Assembly (NCBI GenBank): GCA_934567355.1
Contig: CAKTJC010000001.1
Span: 186,001-250,000 of the forward strand
Length of the DNA stretch: 64,000 nt
Direction: 5' to 3'
DNA from: an uncultured Oscillospiraceae bacterium
GTDB lineage: Bacteria; Bacillota; Clostridia; Oscillospirales; Oscillospiraceae
Shown: positions 1 to 8,304 of the stretch, piece by piece
Layout of the letters: the number at the start of each line of letters is the position of its first letter
Numbering within the stretch: position 1 is the first letter of the stretch
The notes under the pieces: generated by a model
Database searches by the model: none
What the model was told of the DNA's origin: nothing
The model's input: only the letters and a program-made list of their open reading frames with translations
Translations under genes and position numbers: made by a program

Positions 1-1126
1 CCTGCGCCACCCAGTCCAGCCACAGACCCATGGAGCAGTGGTGGATATGATTGCGGCGAATGACGGTATCAATGGGTACGTGGAGCTTGATGCCTGCGAC
101 CTCCGCCCCCAGCAGCTGCTGCATCAGATTGATGTGGTGGACGTGGTTATCCTCGATGGTGCTGAAAATGCAGCCCTGCCGCCCGATAATTCCGGCCTGC
201 TCGCAGTGGTGGATATTGCAGCGGCGGACAATATGTGAGCCGATATTCTCCTTATACCAGCCCTGGGACAGTGCACGGCAGATGGACTCCCGTCCCATCT
301 GATTGGCGCTTTTGATCTGCCGGTGGAAGAAATACTGCTCATTGTCCGGATCGTAGTTGCGCCCCAGGGAGATGCCGCAGCATTTGCTGCCGCTGATTTC
401 GCAGTCCTCGATGATCCAGCCCTTGCTCCAGTTAACGCCGATCATCCCATCCTGATGGCACGACGGCGGCGCCCAGGTGGTGGCGGCTTTGGTCACGGTG
501 AAGCCGCTGACGGTGATGTAACTGCGCCCCTCCCGGGTGGGGAAGATGCACCGGCGGCGGACGTTAAATTCCACATTTTCCTCATTGGGATTTTTGCCCT
601 GGAAATTTGCATAGATTACGGTCTGCCCGCAATCCTGCACAGTAAACCATTGCAGTCTGGATTTTTCGGGTTCCCAGGAGAACGGATAAACTTCCCCGGC
701 GATGCATTCCTCCAGGCTCCGGCTTTCATACAGGGATTGCCCGTTCAGATACACATCCCCCGTGTGGAAGACGGACGACCCCATATACCAATCGCCTTCC
801 ACAAGCTGGATATAGGGATTGTAGTCCCCGAAGATGTCGTTTGAAACGCGGGTTACCCATGTGCTGCCCTCATATTTTTCCCAGCCGGTAAGCGGCTCTG
901 CGCCGGTAATCACCGCCGCCAGCGGCTGCTCACTGCGGTAGACGATCCGCTGTGCTTCCGTTCCCGAATTAACCGGATCAATGTATTCCCGGTAAATTCC
1001 GGGTGCGACGATTATCTCATCGCCGGGCTGCGCAATTTTTGCCGCGTCGTTGATGCGGCGGAACGGCGCTTCCTGCGTGCCGCTGGAGCCTGCACCGGAA
1101 AAGTGCGCATTGACATATATTTTCAT
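1..1126 (-). CDS. Right-handed beta-helix protein, probable polysaccharide-active enzyme (3' end outside window)
   Basis: The reading frame opens at ATG 1124-1126 after AAGGAG and stays open to the window edge, giving 375 residues with the C-terminus missing. There is no signal peptide (it begins MKIYVNAHFSGAGSSGTQ). The N-terminus has the DUF1565-like pattern 'QEAPFRRINDAAKIAQPGDEIIV' shortened here to its key parts APFRRINDAA and AQPGDEIIVAPGIYRE, which is typical of beta-helix carbohydrate enzymes. Later turns carry short repeats such as IIEDCEISGS, IVRRCNIHHCEQAG and VIRRNHIHHCSMG, the spaced N/H ladder of a parallel beta helix. It is the last visible gene of the sulfatase/ABC operon, 45 bp after the sulfatase, so I infer an intracellular or non-classically located glycan hydrolase or lyase. 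A GH141-like enzyme is one candidate, but family and substrate are not settled by the sequence. Confidence 0.8.
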   Translation of the reverse strand, partial: MKIYVNAHFSGAGSSGTQEAPFRRINDAAKIAQPGDEIIVAPGIYREYIDPVNSGTEAQRIVYRSEQPLAAVITGAEPLTGWEKYEGSTWVTRVSNDIFGDYNPYIQLVEGDWYMGSSVFHTGDVYLNGQSLYESRSLEECIAGEVYPFSWEPEKSRLQWFTVQDCGQTVIYANFQGKNPNEENVEFNVRRRCIFPTREGRSYITVSGFTVTKAATTWAPPSCHQDGMIGVNWSKGWIIEDCEISGSKCCGISLGRNYDPDNEQYFFHRQIKSANQMGRESICRALSQGWYKENIGSHIVRRCNIHHCEQAGIIGRQGCIFSTIEDNHVHHINLMQQLLGAEVAGIKLHVPIDTVIRRNHIHHCSMGLWLDWVAQ

Positions 1127-1171
1127 TTCGTGATACTCCTTCCTGTCGGTATGGGGAGCCCATTGGGCAAA

Positions 1172-2956
1172 TCAGCGGTTCCCCGAAAGCGCCAGATAAA
1201 ACTGATAATCCTCAGCCCGTCTGCATAGGCCGCTGTCACCGCTTTGCAGTGCAACGACCGCCAGCGCCTGCCTGATTTCCCTTACACCAATGGGGGCACC
1301 GGACGCAGGGCGCTCCAAAGCGGCTGCCAGTGCTTCCTGCTGGGCGGGGGACAGGGTGCCATAGACATAAAACAGATATTTTCTTCCGTCTGCCGTCAGA
1401 TCTTTTTTCTCCGGAATGCCGGTGTGCATTCCCTTTTCCATGCGGTCGCGCTCCAGACGCAGGTCGTCGTGGGTATATTGCCTGTACTCCGGCAGCCCCA
1501 TTCTCTGATACATTTCAGGCGGTGCATCGTTCGCCTTCATTTGCAGGCGCATTTTATTGCACAGTTCTACTGTTACATTCTCATCAAGGATTCGCGTATT
1601 TTGACCGGGGCCACTGTCCAGGCGGAAGAGCATATCGCAGGGGCTGCACCGTTCCTCCCAGGGAGACGCCTTGATTTTCATCAGTTTTGCACCCTTGGTA
1701 AAGGAGAATCCCTCACTCATCCGGGCGTCCCGGAACTGATCGACCGTAAACATGTCGCGCATATTGGTCGGCATCAGCGTATAGGCATACAGCTGCGAGG
1801 TATCGCGGGGTGCACGGAAATAGGTATACGTTCCGTCCGTAATGTTGACGCAGCCCCCAAATTGACCGTAGAGCACCGTGTCATGGATCGTTTCGCCATC
1901 GACATATGCTTTTCTGAGTGGCACGCCCTGCATATCCCCGGGAATCGGTAGGCCAAAAAAGTCCAGCAGGGTAGGGGCTACATCGATGCTCTGGGTCAGC
2001 TGCGCGCAGGTGCCGGCATGGCCATAGCGTGGGTCATATAGGAAGAACGGTATGCATGCGATTTCATTGAACATGGGCGCAGCGTTTTTGCCCCACCATT
2101 CGTGTTCTCCCAGCAGAAAGCCGTGGTCGGTATTGACGATGAGCATGGTGTCCTTCCACATGTCGTATCGATCCATCGCATCGAGAACCAGCCCCAGCTT
2201 TTCGTCACACATGGTGACAAGCGCCTGATATTCCGCGCGCACATGCTCGACTGGGTCACGCTGCCGGTCGACGGGGACATATGCCGGCCAATCCATGAAT
2301 TCTCCGCCATATTCCTTTTCATATTGTTCCAGATACTCCCTGTGTACCTGGAAGGGCTCGTGCGGATCAAAGGTTTCGATTTGCAAAAACCAGTTGTCCG
2401 CCTTTTGATTTGTGCGAATGAATTCCAATCCCGCCTCAAAGGTCTTGCTTTGAGGCATTTTTTCCGTGGTGTCCAGGTACTGCCGGTTGACCCAATTCTG
2501 CCGCCAGTACTCCGGCGTCATTCCGACGCGAACCTGCTGTGCGGCGCCAATGGCGGGAATCGGCGGCTCGTCCACCATGCCCTTCCAGGAATCCGCCTCC
2601 TGCCCGCGGAAGAATTCCCACGATGAAAATCGGTTGTGATATGTACACCCGCCGTCCTCAAAATAGTGGTAATGGTCGGTGACCAGATGGGTGTAAATAC
2701 CGTTATTTTTTAAGATTTCGGGCATGGAGTCGTCGTACGGCTCCATCGGCCCCCAGCCCCGGTGCAGAAAATTATACCGTCCGGTCTGCAGCTCCCGCCG
2801 TGCCGGCATGCAGGGCATCGAGCCGACGTAGAAGCGGTCGAAGCGGATGCATCGCTCCAGCAGCCTCGTGAAATTCGGGGTCAGGGTATCGCATTTTTTA
2901 TAGGCAGACAGGAAGCCTTTCGACAGGCTGTCATACATTACCATTATTGCTCGCAT
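1172..2956 (-). CDS. Sulfatase, formylglycine-dependent (S1 type)
   Basis: 594 residues, the usual size for an S1 sulfatase. The N-terminus (MRAIMVMYDSLSKGFL) supplies the first metal-site Asp at residue 9. The activation motif is SMPCMPARRELQTGR with Cys49, Pro51 and Arg53, the CxPxR signature converted to formylglycine by an anaerobic or aerobic maturase. A second metal motif, NTDHGFLLGEHEWWGK, lies near the middle. No signal peptide is seen, so it probably acts on small sulfated sugars after import. It lies 31 bp downstream of an ABC permease gene and upstream of the beta-helix gene, which fits a pathway that imports and desulfates a glycan fragment. Ribosome binding site GGAGG lies just before the ATG with a short spacing; two further in-frame ATGs (2944, 2938) are possible starts. 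A sulfatase-maturing radical SAM gene is not in this window. Confidence 0.9.
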   Translation of the reverse strand: MRAIMVMYDSLSKGFLSAYKKCDTLTPNFTRLLERCIRFDRFYVGSMPCMPARRELQTGRYNFLHRGWGPMEPYDDSMPEILKNNGIYTHLVTDHYHYFEDGGCTYHNRFSSWEFFRGQEADSWKGMVDEPPIPAIGAAQQVRVGMTPEYWRQNWVNRQYLDTTEKMPQSKTFEAGLEFIRTNQKADNWFLQIETFDPHEPFQVHREYLEQYEKEYGGEFMDWPAYVPVDRQRDPVEHVRAEYQALVTMCDEKLGLVLDAMDRYDMWKDTMLIVNTDHGFLLGEHEWWGKNAAPMFNEIACIPFFLYDPRYGHAGTCAQLTQSIDVAPTLLDFFGLPIPGDMQGVPLRKAYVDGETIHDTVLYGQFGGCVNITDGTYTYFRAPRDTSQLYAYTLMPTNMRDMFTVDQFRDARMSEGFSFTKGAKLMKIKASPWEERCSPCDMLFRLDSGPGQNTRILDENVTVELCNKMRLQMKANDAPPEMYQRMGLPEYRQYTHDDLRLERDRMEKGMHTGIPEKKDLTADGRKYLFYVYGTLSPAQQEALAAALERPASGAPIGVREIRQALAVVALQSGDSGLCRRAEDYQFYLALSGNR

Positions 2957-2987
2957 GTATCCTCCAGTCAGGCAGATGGAGAGCTTC

Positions 2988-3983
2988 CTAAGCTTCCGTA
3001 CTTCTGGCCTTGTATTTCTTGTTAAGCTCTTCTCTGCGCATCAGCGCCATCAGCACGAGCAGCGCCAGGAGAATCATCATGGTTATTGCCGTGGCTGCCT
3101 GAGAGGGCATCGTGAATTTCAGCAGGAAGATGCCAAGCAGCTTGAAGGCAATCGATGCCAGCAGAATTCCAATGGTCAGTGTGCAGAAGCTCTGCATAAA
3201 CAGGGCGAGGAACACAGGCGTGAAGCCCGCAAATACACTGGAAATGCTGCTCATATTCAGACCGGGAGCCATATAGCTGGAATAGCCGGTCTGCAGGATG
3301 CCGGACAGCCCGATCAGCGCGCCGCACAGCGCAAAGCTTGCCAGAACGTTTGCATTGATGGGGATACCGGAGTTCATGGAGACCCGCAGCCCGCCCTTGA
3401 TGGCATTGTAGTGCATGCCGAAGGTGGAGTGCGTCAGCAAAAAATGTACGGCGGCAGCCACTGCAATGGCTACGGCGAAGATAAACATGGTATTGCTGAG
3501 CAGGGAAAGCTTTTCGTTTCCGAATACCATCAGTCCCTCAGGGGCGTATGCATTGGAAAGCGCCTCGAAAATCAGCGCCATACCGATACCGGTGACGAAG
3601 GTGGGCAGCCGCAGTGTGACAAAAACGACGCCGGACAGCAGTCCTGCCAGTGCGGCAAGCATAATACACAGCACCAGCGTGCCAAAAACGCCGAAGCCAA
3701 GCGAAATCGCAAGGTTGCCGCCCACAAGGCATCCAATCAGCTGCTGCCCGCCCAGGGAAAGGTCCATTCTCCCGGCGGTCATGTTGATTGCAAGTGCGTA
3801 GGAGGAAAGCAGGGTGATGCCGACGCTCCGAAGGAAATTGTTGACATCGACCGCCGACACAAACAGGTGCTTCCCGAAAATGATCAGCGACAGCACCTCC
3901 GTGATTGCAAAAACCGCCAGCGGGAGCAGCGCGGCTGTGAGCAGCCCCCTGATTTTTATCTTGAAATTATTCGGCATAATCAT
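2988..3983 (-). CDS. Sugar ABC transporter permease (RbsC/BPD_transp_2 type)
   Basis: 331 residues, nearly all hydrophobic, with about eight to ten predicted membrane segments and the branched family pattern of ribose-type permeases: a SLGGQQLIG stretch in place of the usual 'S.G....L', then FVTGIGMALIFEAL and NANVLASFALCGALIGLSG. It pairs with the second permease at 5578-6537 around a binding protein gene, the common arrangement for a heterodimeric ribose/galactose-type importer. Start could be ATG 3983 or ATG 3977, both after AAGG. A GC-rich stem (3998-4019) separates it from the binding protein gene upstream and may lower its expression relative to that gene. Substrate is unknown; the downstream sulfatase suggests a sulfated or complex-glycan sugar. 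Confidence 0.88.
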   Translation of the reverse strand: MIMPNNFKIKIRGLLTAALLPLAVFAITEVLSLIIFGKHLFVSAVDVNNFLRSVGITLLSSYALAINMTAGRMDLSLGGQQLIGCLVGGNLAISLGFGVFGTLVLCIMLAALAGLLSGVVFVTLRLPTFVTGIGMALIFEALSNAYAPEGLMVFGNEKLSLLSNTMFIFAVAIAVAAAVHFLLTHSTFGMHYNAIKGGLRVSMNSGIPINANVLASFALCGALIGLSGILQTGYSSYMAPGLNMSSISSVFAGFTPVFLALFMQSFCTLTIGILLASIAFKLLGIFLLKFTMPSQAATAITMMILLALLVLMALMRREELNKKYKARSTEA

Positions 3984-3997
3984 CCATCCTTCCCATT

Positions 3998-4019
3998 GCC
4001 GGCGGCAGATGCCGCCGGC
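3998..4019 (-). promoter_or_regulatory. Intercistronic RNA stem between binding protein and permease genes
   Basis: A 9-bp perfect inverted repeat (GCCGGCGGC / GCCGCCGGC, 4-base loop) just after the binding-protein stop codon at 4055. No U-run follows it on the minus strand, so it looks like an mRNA 3'-end stabiliser or attenuator and not a full terminator. This is a usual way of making more binding protein than permease. Confidence 0.45.
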
Positions 4020-4054
4020 GCAGGACTATTGAAAAAACTTGGTTCTCGTCTGCG

Positions 4055-5362
4055 TTACAGACCCAGCCGCTCCATGACGGTTTCAAAGCCTACATTGTCA
4101 TTGATGTAGTTTTGCAGCCACTCGGAGGTAAGCTGATCGTTGAAGGGTTTGAGCATCTGCTTGAATGCGTCGAGGGAGAACATCCAATTGCCGTCGTGGT
4201 CAATTTTCGCAATGCGGGCGTAGTCCTCCGCGCTGCTCGAGCGCATAAAGCGGATATTGTAGAGCAGATAGTTTCCGTCGGCGGTCAGGACGGCGTCCCG
4301 ATCCCCGTAAACGGCGTTCAGAAGAATTGCCATCAGCACGACGCCGTTGGCAGAGCTCTTGAGCATGCACTGATTCAGCGAGGCATTGCCATAGGGATCC
4401 TTGGTGTCGAAGGCGGCCTGGGTGGCGGATACAATGTTAGAGTTGCAGTATACCTTCACATCCTTGCCGATGGCCTGCTCCGCTTCCGCGATGGCGGTGG
4501 TTATTTGCAGATAGAAGCTGTCCGGTGCAACCAGGACATCATATTCGCCGCCCTTGAGCAGCTCCGAGCAGGTTTCGTTGAGGTTCTGCGTGGCAGGGTC
4601 AATGCAGATCTTTACATCGTCCCGGCCGGTATCCACATACAGCCGCTTGTTGGTGGTGGCGAGGGAATAGACGTCATCCTCCGTCCAGCCCAGGCTGTAG
4701 ATGTCGTTGAAGGCGTTGAGCGCACCAATGGAGGTGTACAGATGCTTGGGATTAAAATTCTTCGCGCCGTAGTTGAGCAGCACCATGCTGTGCGTCTCGC
4801 CGTCGTCCTTGAGGTCGCCGGTCAGCATTTCATAGAACGCGGTAGCCATGTACTGGCCGTCCGCCGTCACCATGCCCACGAAGTACTTCGACTCGGTGGC
4901 GACACCGGGCATCCATGAGGCGTCGTAAATCCCCAGCTCGTCACATTTTTCCGCAATGATATTGGCGGAATCCTTGTTGCTGGAAGCCATATCGATGAAG
5001 CCGACAGCACCCTGCGCGGCAGCGTTTTCCAGGAAATCCACCGTTTCCTCATCCGAGGAGAGCACGGGAGAGAAAATGAACTTGATGTTCAGGCCGGGAG
5101 CCAGAACCTCCTGGTAGTACTGCTGCTGGAGCAGTTCCTGCTCGCCGATGGTGCCCCAGCCGCAGGCAATGATGACCGGGGGGACAGTCGCCTCGTCGGG
5201 CTGCACCGCCTTTTCACCGGTTTCCTCCGTTTTTTTGTCGGCTGCCGGGGCAGCGTCGGCCACAGCAGCATCCTGCTTCTTGCCGCAGCCTGCAAACAGC
5301 CCCATCACAAGAACAAGGCAAAGAGCAAGCGCGATCACCTTTTGGAATTCTTTCATTTTCAT
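4055..5362 (-). CDS. Sugar ABC transporter substrate-binding lipoprotein
   Basis: 435 residues from ATG 5362, which follows AAGGAG at a 4-nt spacing. The frame is open further upstream, but only this start gives the lipoprotein signal: MKMKEFQKVIALALCLVLVM followed by the lipobox GLFAGC, with the Cys as the lipidated residue. A short charged linker rich in Asp, Ala and Lys follows, then a periplasmic-binding-protein type I fold (PVIIACGWGTIGEQELL, AAQGAVGFIDMASSNKDS). Two permeases flank it and a two-domain ATPase lies upstream, so it captures a sugar or glycan fragment outside the membrane. Its 5' leader contains an inverted-repeat element (5384-5543), which separates it from the upstream permease gene by 215 bp. 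Substrate cannot be read from the sequence. Confidence 0.87.
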   Translation of the reverse strand: MKMKEFQKVIALALCLVLVMGLFAGCGKKQDAAVADAAPAADKKTEETGEKAVQPDEATVPPVIIACGWGTIGEQELLQQQYYQEVLAPGLNIKFIFSPVLSSDEETVDFLENAAAQGAVGFIDMASSNKDSANIIAEKCDELGIYDASWMPGVATESKYFVGMVTADGQYMATAFYEMLTGDLKDDGETHSMVLLNYGAKNFNPKHLYTSIGALNAFNDIYSLGWTEDDVYSLATTNKRLYVDTGRDDVKICIDPATQNLNETCSELLKGGEYDVLVAPDSFYLQITTAIAEAEQAIGKDVKVYCNSNIVSATQAAFDTKDPYGNASLNQCMLKSSANGVVLMAILLNAVYGDRDAVLTADGNYLLYNIRFMRSSSAEDYARIAKIDHDGNWMFSLDAFKQMLKPFNDQLTSEWLQNYINDNVGFETVMERLGL

Positions 5363-5383
5363 CGTTCTCCTTCTTTGTTTTTT

Positions 5384-5543
5384 GGAAGCTCTGACAAAAC
5401 CGATAAGCACCGACGGCGGAAAATCCCTGACTGGCCGGAGAATCCAAGGCGCCGGGATATGCGATATGTCCCTTGCGTTGAATTCCACAGCGCAGACGGA
5501 AGGAATCCACCGGCCTGCCACAGATGGTTTATTCAGAGGCTCC
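5384..5543. repeat. Foldback element, family GGAARCTCTGA, copy 1 (160 bp, divergent body)
   Basis: Terminal inverted repeats GGAAGCTCTGACAAAACC (5384-5401) and, on the other strand, GGAGCCTCTGAATAAACC (5526-5543). The ends match those of copies at 9455-9672, 42976-43193 and 50090-50136, while the interior differs. It sits inside the operon between a permease gene and the binding-protein gene, so it is transcribed as part of the leader of the latter. Confidence 0.65.
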
Positions 5544-5577
5544 GTTGATATTTTTATGCGCAGCGCGCACAATATCC

Positions 5578-6537
5578 TCAGAACATATCCTTTACGGGCA
5601 GTGTGCTGGGCCGCTTGTTTCCAAACGTCAGAATGACGATAAACAGCGCCCCCTGAATGGCCTGCACGTAGTAGGACTGAACGCCCACCATAATCAGGCC
5701 GTTGGCCAACATAGAGGTCATGACGCCGCCCACAACGCCGGAGTAGATTTTGGAGCGGGTGCCGCCCATCATAGGTGTTCCTGCAAGCACGATGGCAAGA
5801 ATCACATCCATATTCAGTGACGAGCAGGAATTGTAGGAAACCGACACATTTCGAATGAGGAATGCCGCTGCAGCCAGCCCCACACTGATTCCGGAGATCA
5901 GGAACGCAATGACGATCGCCCTGTTCTCATTCATGCCGGTCATCTTGGCGCAGGTCTTGTTCTCACCGATGAATTTGAGCATCCTGCCCAGTTTGGTGCC
6001 ATCGAACAGGAAAACGCAGACCGCAAAGAATACCAACATCAGGAGGATCGGGACATTCATGTTTTTCAGCGCCTGCATATCCGCAAGCGGCATTTTAATG
6101 GGCGCAGTCAGCGTCCACTGCTGCAGGCTGAGCATCAGGCTCATCATTACATTGGTAACGACGATGATTCCAACGCCGAGAAAGTGACTCAAAACGCAGC
6201 ACGCCATCATAATCGCCACACCCAGCAGCACGCACGACCCCAGCATCAGCCAGAAGGAGCCTGTCTTTATATAGACGTTCACGCCCAGCATGCAGGCCAT
6301 CGCCGTGGAGCTGCCCATGGCAAGATTCAGATTTCCGGTGGAATAGATGAACACCGCGCCTGTGCCCACAATCGCCAGCACGATGGACTGATTAAGAATG
6401 ATCTTCAGATTCCTTGCGGCGATGAAGCGCCCGCCGGTAAGTGCGGTAAACAGGAGCCCCATCAGCACCAGCAGAACCAGGGGGCTGAAATAACTTACAA
6501 GCTTGTTGTCGCTGATGCGGCGTATTTTTTCTTTCAT
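5578..6537 (-). CDS. Sugar ABC transporter permease (RbsC/BPD_transp_2 type)
   Basis: 319 residues, start ATG 6537 after AGGAG with a 7-nt spacing, 10 bp after the stop of the ATPase gene. The protein begins MKEKIRRISDNKLVSYFSPL and is then almost continuous hydrophobic helices, with the family's GNLNLAMGSSTAMACMLG (matching the 'G.iDLS.G' loop of ribose permeases) and the conserved late segment VILAIVLAGTPMMGGTRSKI. It is paralogous to the permease at 2988-3983; together they should form the membrane channel of one importer powered by the ATPase at 6548-8035. The spacing to the downstream binding-protein gene is enlarged by an inserted foldback element. Confidence 0.88.
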   Translation of the reverse strand: MKEKIRRISDNKLVSYFSPLVLLVLMGLLFTALTGGRFIAARNLKIILNQSIVLAIVGTGAVFIYSTGNLNLAMGSSTAMACMLGVNVYIKTGSFWLMLGSCVLLGVAIMMACCVLSHFLGVGIIVVTNVMMSLMLSLQQWTLTAPIKMPLADMQALKNMNVPILLMLVFFAVCVFLFDGTKLGRMLKFIGENKTCAKMTGMNENRAIVIAFLISGISVGLAAAAFLIRNVSVSYNSCSSLNMDVILAIVLAGTPMMGGTRSKIYSGVVGGVMTSMLANGLIMVGVQSYYVQAIQGALFIVILTFGNKRPSTLPVKDMF

Positions 6538-6547
6538 AGCGCTTCTC

Positions 6548-8035
6548 CTAAATCATACAGTCAAGAATATCCTGCTCACGCATACCGTTTGCCCGGAAGA
6601 ATTCTCCGTTGATTCTTCCATTCTTCATCACAAGGAGCCTGTCGCTCATACCGATCAGCTCCGGCATTTCCTCGCTGATGATGACAATGGATTTCCCCTG
6701 CTTTTTCATTTCGTAGATCAGCCGGTAAATTTCCTGCTTGATTCCAATATCGATGCCCCGGGTCGGGCAGTCCATGATGTAGATTTCGCATTCCTTTGCG
6801 AACCATTTTCCAAATACGACTTTCTGCTTATTGCCGCCGGACAGCGCCCGCACCGCCTGGTCGGCAGAGGTGCACTTGATTTTCAGCCTATCTGACTGCG
6901 CCCGTACATAAGCCCGCTCCTTCCTGGGGGAATAGAGCAGTCCTGCAATGCGGTTGACATCCAGTCCGGCGCTTGCAATATTTTCCGCAATGGAGGCATC
7001 CAGCGCCAGCGATTCACGATCCCTGTCCTTGGAAATGTAGGCAATGCCGCTGCGCACCGCCTTCTCGTCGCTGTCAATTCTCGTGGAGCCGTGCAGCAGC
7101 ACTTCGCCCTTGGCCAGTCGTTCATCGCCGAAAAGCACCTTTCCGATCACGTGTACGCCGGAATCCGAAAGGCCGCCGATGCCCAGAATTTCGCCCTTGT
7201 GCAGCTGGAGGGAAACATTGGTGCAGGCTTGCAGTGCCGTGACGCCCTTTGCCTCCAGCACAACCTCATCCGAATAGCCGTCGCTGTCGCTGCGGTAGTA
7301 GTCCCCAGTAAATGCCCGCCCGATCATCAGGCTCTTAATTTTGTCAATTTCAAATTCCTCTCGCCGCAGATGCGCCGATACATGTCCGTCGCGCAGGATG
7401 GTCAGATTGTCGCAGTGCTCCATTACCTCTTCAATGTCGTGGGAGATGATGATGACTGCCTTGCCCTCGTCGGCAAAGCGGTGCATCAGCCGGAACAGAA
7501 GCTCACGTCCGTCCTGAGAGAGCACGTTGGTGGTTTCGTCCACAATCAGGATTTCGGGATTGGAGTTGTACGCTTTCGCAATCTCGACGATTTTTCGTTC
7601 CTGCATGTTCAGGCTTGCCGTGGGCATCTCCGCGCGAATTCCGCGTGCGCCAATCTTCTGGAGAATCTCATCGGCGCTCTGATTCAGCTTCTTCGCGTCC
7701 ACAATGCCGAAATGGGAAAACCGCTTCTCCTGCCCCAGAAAAATGTTCTGCCCCACGGTGATGGAGGGAATCGTACCGGCCTCCTGGACAATGATGCCGA
7801 TGCCGCCGCGGCTGGCTTCGAGCATGCTGCCCGGCGCCCATTTGGCATCTCTGAAAGTCATCGCGCCGGAGGAGGGCTTGTAAATGCCGGCGATGATAGA
7901 GGACAGCGTTGACTTTCCGGAGCCGTTTTCTCCAATCAGGCCGGATATTTTTCCTGCCTCTACCTCAAAGTCCACATTCACAAGCGCCTTCGTGATACCA
8001 AAATTCATGCAGATTTTTTCACATTTTAGCAGCAT
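6548..8035 (-). CDS. Sugar ABC transporter ATP-binding protein with two ATPase domains (RbsA/MglA type)
   Basis: 495 residues, the length of RbsA-type duplicated ATPases. Domain 1 has Walker A GENGSGKST (residues 35-43) and a degenerate signature (ASLNMQERKIVEIAKAY), followed by Walker B ILIVDETTN. Domain 2 lacks a good Walker A (KGEILGIGGLSDSG) but has a canonical signature (RALSGGNKQKVVFGKWF) and Walker B IYIMDCPTRGID. This asymmetry is normal for sugar importers of this family. It is the first gene of the minus-strand operon; the ATG follows GGAGGAG at 9 nt and a promoter is visible at 8120-8148. The divergent neighbour at 8305 is the probable regulator. Confidence 0.92.
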   Translation of the reverse strand: MLLKCEKICMNFGITKALVNVDFEVEAGKISGLIGENGSGKSTLSSIIAGIYKPSSGAMTFRDAKWAPGSMLEASRGGIGIIVQEAGTIPSITVGQNIFLGQEKRFSHFGIVDAKKLNQSADEILQKIGARGIRAEMPTASLNMQERKIVEIAKAYNSNPEILIVDETTNVLSQDGRELLFRLMHRFADEGKAVIIISHDIEEVMEHCDNLTILRDGHVSAHLRREEFEIDKIKSLMIGRAFTGDYYRSDSDGYSDEVVLEAKGVTALQACTNVSLQLHKGEILGIGGLSDSGVHVIGKVLFGDERLAKGEVLLHGSTRIDSDEKAVRSGIAYISKDRDRESLALDASIAENIASAGLDVNRIAGLLYSPRKERAYVRAQSDRLKIKCTSADQAVRALSGGNKQKVVFGKWFAKECEIYIMDCPTRGIDIGIKQEIYRLIYEMKKQGKSIVIISEEMPELIGMSDRLLVMKNGRINGEFFRANGMREQDILDCMI

Positions 8036-8119
8036 TCCATCAATCTCCTCCGCGCCCTTTGATTATCAAATTAAGTACATGTTTAATATTTGTATTTATT
8101 TAATCTCTTTTTGTATCTA

Positions 8120-8148
8120 AGTATAGTACTACCACACGGAATTTGCAA
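8120..8148 (-). promoter_or_regulatory. Sigma-A type promoter of the sugar ABC/sulfatase operon
   Basis: On the minus strand the -35 TTGCAA (8143-8148) and the -10 TATACT (8120-8125) are 17 bp apart. The 269-bp AT-rich divergent intergenic region (8036-8304) also holds imperfect palindromes, for example around TTAAGTACATGTTTAA (about 8072-8087) and TGTGCATATTGTACA (about 8207-8221), which are candidate operators for the adjacent GntR-type regulator. Confidence 0.6.
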
Positions 8149-8304
8149 GAAGAAAATGTAATTAGAGAATTTTTCGTACTAATGCATGAATCCAATCGAA
8201 TAAATTGTGCATATTGTACATGAAATTATGCTTGCATTTTCTAATAAAGCGTGATAAGCTTGTACTGCTTATATTAGAATGCGATTTTGCAAAGGGTGAA
8301 TGCT

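Noticed and set aside
4055-5572. Longer start for the binding lipoprotein
   Set aside because: The extra N-terminus is encoded by the foldback element at 5384-5543 and would abolish the lipoprotein signal.
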